A stretch of 54,868 nt of DNA, from assembly GCA_905612485.1 (NCBI GenBank), contig CAJQSE010000010.1, positions 1-54,868 of the forward strand, given 5' to 3'. This stretch comes from an uncultured Candidatus Nitrosopumilus sp. (lineage in GTDB: Archaea > Thermoproteota > Nitrososphaeria > Nitrososphaerales > Nitrosopumilaceae). Position numbers and translations under genes: made by a program. Under the pieces are notes generated by a model. That model did no database searches. It saw nothing but the letters and a program-made list of their open reading frames with translations, and had not been told where the DNA came from. Shown here piece after piece: positions 7,644 to 14,540 of the stretch. Each line of letters begins with the position of its first letter. Position 1 is the stretch's first letter.

Positions 7644-8324
7644 TTATTTTTTAAAGATTTTTTTCCTTAAGATAATCACAGATAATAATACAGGCACCCC
7701 AATCAACATAAAAATTGCAATTATAATTGAAACATAGTCATTTAGAAATAATTTTGTATCAAACCATGCCTTTGGTAATATAGTAAAAAAATCAGAACCA
7801 GAAAAATCTTCAATAGTACCTATAGCTAAACTATATTTTCCATTTTGATTTTTTTCATCTAGTACTAGAATAAAATATTGTCCATCCTCAGGAATAGTTG
7901 TTTTTACTTCTTGTCTTTCCCAGTAAGTTACTTGTCCAAATGGTTCATAGAATTCATTTCCAGGATAATCACCCTCATAGAGAAATTTTTGTATATTAGA
8001 TTCAATGTTTGATGGAATATTTTCACCATTAAACATCTCATCATTCATCAAAATAATGGAAGGAGAGTAATTTTCAAGGCCTTCAAGTTTGGGGATAACA
8101 ATAGATGCATAAAATGAATCCCCTTCTTTAGCATCAAATGTATAAAATTTAGTTTCACTTGCGCCTAAATTTTCATAAATTGCCCAAGAAATTTTATGAT
8201 CTGGAATAACTAATGCAGAATTAAAATCTTTATGAGAGTCATCATGACTAATTAATTTATGACCATATGCGGGACTTGTTGAAATAATTGTAATTAAAAA
8301 AAGTAAAATAATAATTTTATTCAT
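7644..8324 (-). CDS. Signal-peptide, membrane-anchored extracellular protein
   Basis: The protein has an N-terminal signal peptide (MNKIIILLFLITII..., cleavage after PAYG), a ~170-residue extracellular domain rich in beta strands and aromatic residues, one C-terminal transmembrane helix and a KKIFKK cytoplasmic tail. No family is recognised with confidence. A TTG start at 8345 would overlap the upstream stop, but the ATG at 8324 places the signal peptide at the N-terminus and is preferred. It is cotranscribed with the DUF6659-like gene 8342-8743. Confidence 0.65.
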   Translation of the reverse strand: MNKIIILLFLITIISTSPAYGHKLISHDDSHKDFNSALVIPDHKISWAIYENLGASETKFYTFDAKEGDSFYASIVIPKLEGLENYSPSIILMNDEMFNGENIPSNIESNIQKFLYEGDYPGNEFYEPFGQVTYWERQEVKTTIPEDGQYFILVLDEKNQNGKYSLAIGTIEDFSGSDFFTILPKAWFDTKLFLNDYVSIIIAIFMLIGVPVLLSVIILRKKIFKK

Positions 8325-8341
8325 ATTGGAATTTAATATAA

Positions 8342-8743
8342 TCAAAAATTTTGAGATTCAACAAATTCAACAATAGAAAGGACTTCACCCATTTGAACAA
8401 GATGACCATAACTAGTGTTTTTAGCATTTTTCATAGGTTTGTTATTAACACTAATGAAAAGCATTTTACCATCAGAAAGAGGAATACTAATTCTTTTAAT
8501 TTTTGAATAAGAGGTAATAGAGTATAATCCATTTCCAACATGTTCAGAGATAGAAGCATAATTGTCCCATTCACTCCTAGATCTAGACATAGTTGCTTTT
8601 GTTTTTTCTATAGGGACAATATTGCTAACACCATTTCTTTGACTATTCCAAAGTAATTGACCACTTGCATCAGATACAGCTGCAAAACGTACTGATTCGT
8701 TGAAATCCATAAGCATATTCAAAAGTTGTTCATATTTTTCCAT
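8342..8743 (-). CDS. DUF6659/roadblock-like protein
   Basis: This 133-residue cytoplasmic protein begins with a helix (YEQLLNMLMD), then a strand-turn-strand FAAVSDASGQLLW like the roadblock/profilin-type core. It continues with RISIPL and MLFISV strands and a C-terminal helix. It matches the thaumarchaeal DUF6659 pattern as I recall it. It has a close paralogue at 8821-9228. Such folds often act as small sensor or GTPase-partner modules; no ligand is visible. It heads an operon with the membrane-anchored protein and has a boxed promoter 51 bp upstream. Confidence 0.65.
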   Translation of the reverse strand: MEKYEQLLNMLMDFNESVRFAAVSDASGQLLWNSQRNGVSNIVPIEKTKATMSRSRSEWDNYASISEHVGNGLYSITSYSKIKRISIPLSDGKMLFISVNNKPMKNAKNTSYGHLVQMGEVLSIVEFVESQNF

Positions 8744-8765
8744 TAATTCCTAATGAAGATTTCAG

Positions 8766-8802
8766 TTAATATAATATTCTAAATTTTAAAGTCTAGTGCC
8801 AA
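8766..8802 (-). promoter_or_regulatory. Promoter of the DUF6659-like operon with TTGGCACTA box
   Basis: The TATA element TATTATATTA (8766-8775) is centred 26-28 bp from the ATG at 8743. TTGGCACTA (8794-8802) lies 18 bp upstream of it, 51 bp from the ATG. Confidence 0.65.
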
Positions 8803-8820
8803 ATTATTTTTCAAATAGGA

Positions 8821-9228
8821 TTATTCCTCAAAAGTGTTAACAAAATCAACAATAGACATTATTTTGCCCATTTCAACATAACGACCATAACTTTTTGTTT
8901 TTGTTTTATTGAGTGGTATATTATCAACATACACCATCAATAAATGAAATGCATCTAACGGAACGGTAATTTGTTTAATTTTTTGAAATGATGCAATGTG
9001 ATACATTGCCCTACCAAGATCATCAGAATCTTCAATTTTACAACGCTCAATCCAATCTGCAGATTCATGTGTAAGAGTTTTTTTTATTTCAGGTAAAGGA
9101 ACTTGAACTTTAGAATCATCCCTAATAGTATTCCACAAAATATTTCCAGAAGTATCACTAATAGCAGTGAATATAATTGTTGTATCATAATCCATTAGCA
9201 TATGCAAAAGTTTTTCATATCTTGACAT
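8821..9228 (-). CDS. DUF6659/roadblock-like protein, paralogue
   Basis: This 135-residue protein is homologous along its length to the 8342-8743 product: YEKLLHMLMD, then FTAISDTSGNILW, then KQITVPL and LLMVYV strands, then SYGRYVEMGKIMSIVDFV. The frame could extend upstream to 9261, but ATG at 9228 gives the same N-terminus as the paralogue and follows a TATA-like element by about 25 bp. It has no box in the correct orientation. The box at 9281-9289 belongs to the divergent DICT gene, though it could act on both. Confidence 0.65.
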   Translation of the reverse strand: MSRYEKLLHMLMDYDTTIIFTAISDTSGNILWNTIRDDSKVQVPLPEIKKTLTHESADWIERCKIEDSDDLGRAMYHIASFQKIKQITVPLDAFHLLMVYVDNIPLNKTKTKSYGRYVEMGKIMSIVDFVNTFEE

Positions 9229-9280
9229 TATGAATATTAAAGATTTATAGAATAAAAACAATTACGAAATTAAAAAATAA

Positions 9281-9317
9281 TTGGCACTAGTATTGCAAAA
9301 TATAATTAATTTATAAC
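9281..9317 (+). promoter_or_regulatory. Promoter of the DICT-photolyase operon with TTGGCACTA box
   Basis: AATTTATAA (about 9308-9317) is centred 26-27 bp before the ATG at 9340. TTGGCACTA at 9281-9289 ends 51 bp before the ATG and 19 bp before the TATA box. This puts the photolyase gene under the box through the DICT gene ahead of it. Confidence 0.65.
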
Positions 9318-9339
9318 TGAATTTATCACCAGAAGTATT

Positions 9340-9894
9340 ATGAAAAATCCTTATGGTGATTTTGTGCATGAAATATGGGAAGAATTTCCACAATTGTCTG
9401 AATGGCATAATTTAGATAACAAAATTTTACCAATATGGAAACTAGAACAATTCATTGAAGCAGGTTATCATAATTTCGATGCAGGTAGAAAACCACTATA
9501 CCACCTAAGTAAAATAATTGAAAAGTATGCTCAAGAAAATAAAGAACCACTACTAGCAACATTTGAAAAAATTGCAAAATTCTCATATGTTAAGGAAAGA
9601 TATCAAAAAATGGTCAAAGACATGCCTAAAGTATGGATTATTGCTGATTTTGATGATGAAGTGATTCCAGCAGATGTAGTGTTGCCAAATTCAGAATTTC
9701 TAAGTTGTAGTAATACAAACTTAGCAAATGTATGGTCAGTTTTTACCAGAGGGCCATATGGACCATTTGGATTAATAGCTGAAGAGTATGAAGATGGAAA
9801 ATTCAGAGGCTTTTTTACACTTAATTCCAATGTATGCAGGCATGTTCTAAATGTAATGGGTAAAACATTAGGAAGTAAATTCGATATTCAATAA
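9340..9894 (+). CDS. DICT-domain-like sensory protein 1
   Basis: This 184-residue protein has a helical N-terminus (~1-55) and a C-terminal region that fits the DICT domain: LLATFEKIAKFSYVKERYQKM near 68-90, WIIADF, a W-S-V-F-T-R-G strand, GLIAEEYEDGKFRGFFTLNS near 145-165. DICT was named from diguanylate cyclases and two-component proteins and has been linked to light responses. Here it stands alone without an output domain. The photolyase gene begins 21 bp downstream, so they form an operon. A paralogue lies just after the photolyase. Domain assignment is from pattern recognition only. Confidence 0.6.
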   Translation: MKNPYGDFVHEIWEEFPQLSEWHNLDNKILPIWKLEQFIEAGYHNFDAGRKPLYHLSKIIEKYAQENKEPLLATFEKIAKFSYVKERYQKMVKDMPKVWIIADFDDEVIPADVVLPNSEFLSCSNTNLANVWSVFTRGPYGPFGLIAEEYEDGKFRGFFTLNSNVCRHVLNVMGKTLGSKFDIQ

Positions 9895-9915
9895 TTTTAA
9901 AAATAAAAATATCTA

Positions 9916-11262
9916 ATGTATAAAAAATCATTATTCATTTTCCGTAGAGATTTAAGATTAGAAGATAATGTAGGGCTAATGGAATCCCTCCAAAAATCTA
10001 CAGAAGTAATTCCATGTTTTATCTATGATGAAAATTTGATTAAAAATTTTAAAGATTCAAAATTTAGATGGAATTTTCTTAATGAATCATTAGTAGATTT
10101 AGATGTAGAATTAAACAAAAATGGAGCCAGGTTACAAATACTAGAAGGAGAGCCAGAAAAAACATTAGATAAGATAATTAAAAAGTATAATGTAGATGCA
10201 GTGTTTTTAAATACAGATTTTACCAATTATTCACAAAATCGAGATGAAAAAATATATCAAAATTGTAAAAAAAATAAAATATCATTTCATAGTACATTAG
10301 ATTTTTTACTTCACAATCCAAATGAAATAAAAACTAATGAAGGTTCACCATACACAATTTATTCATTTTTTTATAAAAAAGCAAAACAAATACCAATTAG
10401 AAATATCATTAAAAATATTAAAAAAAATTATTCAAAAGAAATTATTTCAGATGATAAAATTAAAAATTCTAAAATAAAAAATAATGAAATTATAGGAGGA
10501 CGTAGAGAAGCATTAAAGATTTTAAGAAACTTAGATAAATTTAGAAATTATGACAAAATAAGAGATTTTCCAGGATTAAACCAAACAACGATGCTTTCGG
10601 CGCATAACAAATTTGGAACAATTTCAATTAGAGAAATTCACAATCAGATTAAAGAGGTTTTAGGCTTAGATCATACAATAATGGGTGAAATATACTGGCG
10701 AGAATTTTTTAGCTACATATTATTTCATTTCCCACACGCTCAAAAAACATCATTTAGACAAAAATTCCAAAAAATACCATGGTCAAAATCTAAAGAATCC
10801 TTTAAAAAATGGAGTGAAGGAAAAACAGGATTTCCAATTGTGGATGCAGGAATGAGACAATTGAATGAAACAGGATTTATGCATAATAGAGTCAGAATGA
10901 TTGTAGCATCATTTCTGACTAAAGATCTACATATCGATTGGAGATGGGGAGAAAAATATTTTGGAGAAAAATTAATTGATTACGATCCAGCTGTAAATTC
11001 AGGTAATTGGCAATGGGCAGCATCAACAGGATGTGATTCAGTTCCATATTTTCGAATTTTTAATCCATGGAGACAACAAGAAAGATTTGATGTTAATTGT
11101 GATTATATTAAAAAATGGATTCCAGAATTAGAAAAAATAGAACCAAAAATTATTCATAATTTGTGGAAAGAATTTCCAAAAAAATTAAAATATCCAAAAC
11201 CAATGTTAATCCATAAAATTGAAGCAGAAAAAACAAAGCAAATTTTTAAATCGCAAAAATAA
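9916..11262 (+). CDS. phr: Class I CPD photolyase / cryptochrome-family protein
   Basis: This 448-residue protein has both domains of the family: an N-terminal alpha/beta antenna domain (KKSLFIFRRDLRLEDN) and a C-terminal helical FAD-binding domain with E-I-Y-W-R-E-F-F, GFMHNRVRM, WRWGEKYF and the signature NWQWAASTGCD..PYFRIFNPWRQ. These match light-dependent cyclobutane pyrimidine dimer photolyases. A cryptochrome role cannot be excluded from sequence. It would repair UV lesions using blue light. Cotranscription with DICT protein 1 from the boxed promoter at 9281 suggests light or stress induction. Confidence 0.93.
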   Translation: MYKKSLFIFRRDLRLEDNVGLMESLQKSTEVIPCFIYDENLIKNFKDSKFRWNFLNESLVDLDVELNKNGARLQILEGEPEKTLDKIIKKYNVDAVFLNTDFTNYSQNRDEKIYQNCKKNKISFHSTLDFLLHNPNEIKTNEGSPYTIYSFFYKKAKQIPIRNIIKNIKKNYSKEIISDDKIKNSKIKNNEIIGGRREALKILRNLDKFRNYDKIRDFPGLNQTTMLSAHNKFGTISIREIHNQIKEVLGLDHTIMGEIYWREFFSYILFHFPHAQKTSFRQKFQKIPWSKSKESFKKWSEGKTGFPIVDAGMRQLNETGFMHNRVRMIVASFLTKDLHIDWRWGEKYFGEKLIDYDPAVNSGNWQWAASTGCDSVPYFRIFNPWRQQERFDVNCDYIKKWIPELEKIEPKIIHNLWKEFPKKLKYPKPMLIHKIEAEKTKQIFKSQK

Positions 11263-11268
11263 AATAAT

Positions 11269-11306
11269 TTGGCACTATTTTAAAAAATTATTAGTGTATT
11301 ATATAC
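11269..11306 (+). promoter_or_regulatory. Promoter of DICT protein 2 with TTGGCACTA box
   Basis: TATTATATAC at 11297-11306 is centred about 25-26 bp before the ATG at 11327. TTGGCACTA at 11269-11277 ends exactly 50 bp before the ATG. The box begins only 7 bp after the photolyase stop codon, so DICT protein 2 has its own promoter. Confidence 0.65.
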
Positions 11307-11326
11307 GGAAAAAAAAGTAAAGAATT

Positions 11327-11878
11327 ATGAATGAACATTTTGTAAGTTTTATTGATGACATATGGAATACATTTCCAACATTTAAAGAAATAAAAAATAC
11401 AGATCTTACAAACCATAACATATTATGGACATTAGAGGAATATCGTAAAGCAAATTATGTTAATTTCAGGACAGGTAAAAAGGAACTATACAGGCTCAGT
11501 ATTTTATTAGAAAATTATGCAGTAAAGCATAACACCCCATTATTGGCTACTTTTGAAACGGAAGCCAGATACAAGTACGTTGAAGAGCGTTACAGAGAAA
11601 TTTTAGATAAAATTTCAAAAGCATGGATAATTGGTAATTTTAATAATCCAGATTTAGCTCCACATCCTCCACCATCTGCAGAAGTAGTAAGTTGTGATGG
11701 AACAAATATTTCTCCAATGTGGATTGTCATTACAAAAGGTGAAAACGGTCCATTTGGATTAGTTGCTGAGGATATTGGAGATGATCAATACAGAGGGTTC
11801 TTTACAACAAACTCAGATATCATAACAAGGGTAATAGAAAATATACAGGAACAACTAAAAATTAAAATTACAATATAA
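11327..11878 (+). CDS. DICT-domain-like sensory protein 2
   Basis: This 183-residue protein is homologous to the 9340-9894 product throughout: FVSFIDDIWNTFP at the N-terminus, LLATFETEARYKYVEERYREI, AWIIGNF, WIVITKGENGPFGLVAED and RGFFTTNSD. The two paralogues flank the photolyase and each has a TTGGCACTA promoter box, which suggests duplication with retained regulation. A sensory role is inferred from the DICT assignment; no effector domain is present, so it probably acts through a partner. Confidence 0.6.
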   Translation: MNEHFVSFIDDIWNTFPTFKEIKNTDLTNHNILWTLEEYRKANYVNFRTGKKELYRLSILLENYAVKHNTPLLATFETEARYKYVEERYREILDKISKAWIIGNFNNPDLAPHPPPSAEVVSCDGTNISPMWIVITKGENGPFGLVAEDIGDDQYRGFFTTNSDIITRVIENIQEQLKIKITI

Positions 11879-11967
11879 AATAGAATAAAAAAGTCAAAAT
11901 AATAAAAACAATTTCAATTTAAAATAAAAAACTAGTCAAAAAAACTAAAAAAAACAAATAAAAATAA

Positions 11968-12831
11968 TTATATGGTTTGGATGATTTCAGATTTTTTGGA
12001 TTGAATAAGTTTTAAAATTTTTGTAATTGAAAGATTTTGTCCAATAGAAGCATTCCAGTTTTCTGAAGCATTTTTTACAGCTTGACCTCCAATAATAATT
12101 GGAATGGCATATTTATCATTAATTTTTTGAATCATTCTTTTAGCAGATAAAATATTTTCATCAAGGGTAATAGAAACAAAAATACAATCAGGATTATTGT
12201 ATTCAATAGATTCCATTATTAATGAAATAGGTGTAAAAGGAGAAAGATTGTAAACGGTATTTCCTGTAGATGAGAGTTGCGATTCAAGTACTTTTGTACC
12301 TAACGTATGTTGCTCACCATAAGGTACACAAATCAAGATTTTTTTTGTTTTTAATTGACTGTGGTTATTTTCTAAAATTAAATTCATTAAATCTTGTACT
12401 GCATTATAACAAGTTGTTTGCGTACCTAAATCAATTTTTTTGGAATATCCCAATGATTCGATTTCTTCAATCAAAGGAATCAAAACATCATTAAGAAATG
12501 ACTCAAAACCATATATTTTTTTGTATGATCCAAGTAAAGAATTTGCTTCGATATAATCACCATTTTTGAAAGATAAAAGTAAATCTTTTTGAAGTTTTTT
12601 AATTATTTCATTTTGAACGGTAGGTTGAAAATATTTTTGATTCATAAAATAGTCAATTATTTTTTCAGAATCTCTAAAATTTTCAGGAATATCAGAAATA
12701 GATACACCAGATTCTATTCCTAAATATTTGATAATACTCTGTTTTGATGTCTTTTTTTTAGAATCCCAGACACTTTTTACTAGATAAAGGTATTTTTGGT
12801 CACGAATGGATTTTACTCTCAAATATGCCAT
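11968..12831 (-). CDS. B12-binding protein paralogue lacking the light-sensor motif
   Basis: This 287-residue protein aligns without gaps over the key region with the CarH-like protein at 3269. The N-terminal domain is nearly identical (YLYLVKSVWDSKKKTSKQ). The lower-ligand motif is kept (E173-x-H175-x2-G178), but the W-x9-E-H signature is lost: G128 replaces Trp and Q138-T139 replace Glu-His. It should bind cobalamin but not respond to light as CarH does. A frame opens at 12903, but ATG at 12831 matches the paralogue's start. No TTRGCACTA box is at the usual spacing, so it may be controlled differently. It could be a dark-constitutive partner or competitor of the first protein. Confidence 0.78.
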   Translation of the reverse strand: MAYLRVKSIRDQKYLYLVKSVWDSKKKTSKQSIIKYLGIESGVSISDIPENFRDSEKIIDYFMNQKYFQPTVQNEIIKKLQKDLLLSFKNGDYIEANSLLGSYKKIYGFESFLNDVLIPLIEEIESLGYSKKIDLGTQTTCYNAVQDLMNLILENNHSQLKTKKILICVPYGEQHTLGTKVLESQLSSTGNTVYNLSPFTPISLIMESIEYNNPDCIFVSITLDENILSAKRMIQKINDKYAIPIIIGGQAVKNASENWNASIGQNLSITKILKLIQSKKSEIIQTI

Positions 12832-13029
12832 TGAATAGAATATTGATTTAGTACTTAATCCGATTACGCACCATGGTGAGTATCTAGATATTTTTAGAAC
12901 CATAAATTTTTTTAAAAAAATAAGAAAAACTAGATATTTGTAAAGATATATTCCATCATCTTCTGTGGCACCAGTTAGCAGAATATTAAAACTCTTAATA
13001 ATAGAAATTATTTAAAAAATGATATCAAA
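12832..13029. other. Divergent intergenic region with imperfect box
   Basis: The region separates the second B12-binding gene from the MEDS gene. It holds a 10-bp palindrome CACCATGGTG at 12869-12878 and GTGGCACCA at 12965-12973. The latter is a 7-of-9 match to the locus box but ends 57 bp before the MEDS ATG. Neither meets the criteria met by the other promoters, so I report them only as candidates. Confidence 0.3.
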
Positions 13030-13590
13030 ATGAGTTATACAGAGATTAGTCAGGATCATTTGGAATCACTTGATAATACACACATCTTACTATTTCACGA
13101 AGAGCAAAAAAAGGCTGAAGAAATAGAATTTAATTTTATTAAAACAGGTTTGGAAATGGAGCAACGTTGTTTCTATACAACTAATGATATTGAAAAATTA
13201 AAGGAAAATATGAAAAAATTTGGAATTGATGTTGAAAATAATATTAAAAAGGGATTACTAAACATAGTTCCAATTCCAAAAGAATTTGAAAATTATGAAA
13301 AAATGATTTCAGCAAAAGTAGAATCGCTACCACAAGATGGAAAAATTAGAGTGGTCTCAACACATTATTTTGATTTTAATACTGATAAAAAAACAGAATC
13401 AATGGAAGAAATAGAGCAATGCGTGGATGATAATTTTCATAAAATTCCAGGAAATTTTATTTGTTCATTTCATGTACCAAGTGTCGATAAAAAATTGGCA
13501 CCACAATTTATGAAGAATTTACTTGATTCACATCACGAAATCTTGTTTCTTACCGAAGACAATAAAATAGAAAAATTCAATTTTGTCTAA
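13030..13590 (+). CDS. MEDS-domain sensory protein
   Basis: This 186-residue protein fits the MEDS domain (methanogen/methylotroph DcmR sensory domain): HILLFHEEQKKAEEIEFNFIKTGLEMEQRCFYTT at the N-terminus, then LKENMKKFGIDVENNIKKGLLNIV, and a C-terminal FICSFHVPS strand. MEDS domains are thought to sense small molecules and usually sit beside regulatory domains; here the domain is alone. It overlaps the convergent winged-helix gene by 4 bp. Its presence beside DICT and B12 sensors makes this locus rich in stand-alone sensory domains. Confidence 0.7.
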   Translation: MSYTEISQDHLESLDNTHILLFHEEQKKAEEIEFNFIKTGLEMEQRCFYTTNDIEKLKENMKKFGIDVENNIKKGLLNIVPIPKEFENYEKMISAKVESLPQDGKIRVVSTHYFDFNTDKKTESMEEIEQCVDDNFHKIPGNFICSFHVPSVDKKLAPQFMKNLLDSHHEILFLTEDNKIEKFNFV

Positions 13591-13862
13591 GTCAATCTTT
13601 GAGTAATTTCATTGATTAAATTATTAACACTAGAATAATCTTGATAAAATTTAGTTCCTAATTCAGTAGTATCTATTTTATTGTCCTGTATGATAAGTCC
13701 TTTTTCAGTCATCTGATCAAGATAGTTCAATAGTTTATCATATGATGTATTGCTTTTGTGTTGAAGTCTAGTTTTAGAGATAATCTCATTATTTTGTTTT
13801 TCTAATAAAATTGCAGAAAATACATCAAAATAAATTTGTAATTTACTTCTTTTATCACGCAT
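13587..13862 (-). CDS. ArnR1-like winged-helix protein
   Basis: This 91-residue protein resembles the archaeal ArnR1-like winged helix-turn-helix family: SKLQIYFDVFSAIL N-terminal helix, SKTRLQHKSNTSYDKLLNYLDQMTEKGLI recognition region and an I-D-T-T-E-L-G wing, then a C-terminal helix. It is a likely DNA-binding regulator without a sensor domain. It converges with the MEDS gene with a 4-bp overlap. It is one candidate for the protein that binds the locus box. Confidence 0.75.
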   Translation of the reverse strand: MRDKRSKLQIYFDVFSAILLEKQNNEIISKTRLQHKSNTSYDKLLNYLDQMTEKGLIIQDNKIDTTELGTKFYQDYSSVNNLINEITQRLT

Positions 13863-13935
13863 TATTACTTCGTATTTAAATAAATTTTGCTTACTAAAAA
13901 ATTATACCACATAACAAGAAGCAGGGGGAATTGCA

Positions 13936-13992
13936 GTGTGGAAAAAACAATGTTACACATGTAAGAAGTTTTGGCAAGGTACAATAGGATAG
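13936..13992 (+). other. CxxC micro-ORF or relic
   Basis: A short frame from GTG 13936 to TAG 13990-13992 encodes 18 residues, with CYTCKKFW forming a CxxC knuckle flanked by Trp and Lys. The frame has no good start, and the following box cluster overlaps its end. It may be a relic of a zinc-ribbon or transposase N-terminus rather than a gene. Confidence 0.2.
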
Positions 13993-13996
13993 TAGT

Positions 13997-14047
13997 TTAT
14001 CACTAAATTTAGCACTAGGTTATTTCTTTACCACTATTTTAAATATA
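13997..14047 (+). promoter_or_regulatory. Promoter with three tandem boxes
   Basis: Three direct copies precede the 14075 gene: TTATCACTA (13997-14005), TTAGCACTA (14009-14017) and TTACCACTA (14028-14036). A TATA element TTTAAATATA follows at about 14038-14047. The perfect copy ends 58 bp before the ATG, and the last copy abuts the TATA box. This is the densest box cluster in the window. Confidence 0.65.
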
Positions 14048-14074
14048 ATGTTTACAAATATTTAATGAACACAA

Positions 14075-14389
14075 ATGCAACAAGCAATACAAAAGAAAAC
14101 ACCTCAATCAAAATTCATAGTAATGGTGGCAATTGCAACTGCAGTAATACTGGTGTTTACAGTCACACCTTGGAACATACTTCCAACATCAGTAACTGAG
14201 CAAGTACAAGTTATCGCCATAACGGATTACGGTTGTGTTGCTGAATCAGTTTTAGGACATTCAGTTGTTGTTGAAAACTGTCAAGCAAAAGTTGGAGATA
14301 TAATTTCTGCAACATTCAATGTTCCAGCAATGGAACAAAATGGATACTATGATAAAATCCATGAAAAGTTAGAAAAGATAACTCCATAA
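14075..14389 (+). CDS. Small single-pass membrane-anchored protein
   Basis: This 104-residue protein has a short basic N-terminus, one transmembrane helix (about 15-35, FIVMVAIATAVILVFTV) and a ~65-residue outward-facing domain. That domain has two cysteines (54, 69) that could form a disulfide and a DYGCVAESVLGHSVVVENC segment. No family is recognised. Three copies of the locus box lie upstream, so it is probably a target of the same regulator. Confidence 0.65.
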   Translation: MQQAIQKKTPQSKFIVMVAIATAVILVFTVTPWNILPTSVTEQVQVIAITDYGCVAESVLGHSVVVENCQAKVGDIISATFNVPAMEQNGYYDKIHEKLEKITP

Positions 14390-14540
14390 TTTTTATTTTT
14401 ATTTAAATCAGGTTACGTAAAACAAAGAAGAAGTAAGTTTCTGATAAAGATGGTTTATAATTTTACGCCTAATATTATTTTATAACAACCCAAAGTTGGC
14501 CTCTTATTCGTTTATAATAGGAATATTTTTTTCTACGTGT

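Noticed and set aside
3269-12831. The two B12-binding proteins as corrinoid methyltransferase subunits
   Set aside because: No methyltransferase gene is adjacent, and the first has the CarH W-x9-E-H signature plus an N-terminal module not found in corrinoid proteins. Cannot be fully excluded.
12965-12973. GTGGCACCA as an eleventh regulon box for the MEDS gene
   Set aside because: It matches only 7 of 9 positions and ends 57 bp from the ATG, so it does not meet the 49-51 bp rule of the clear cases; kept as a candidate only.
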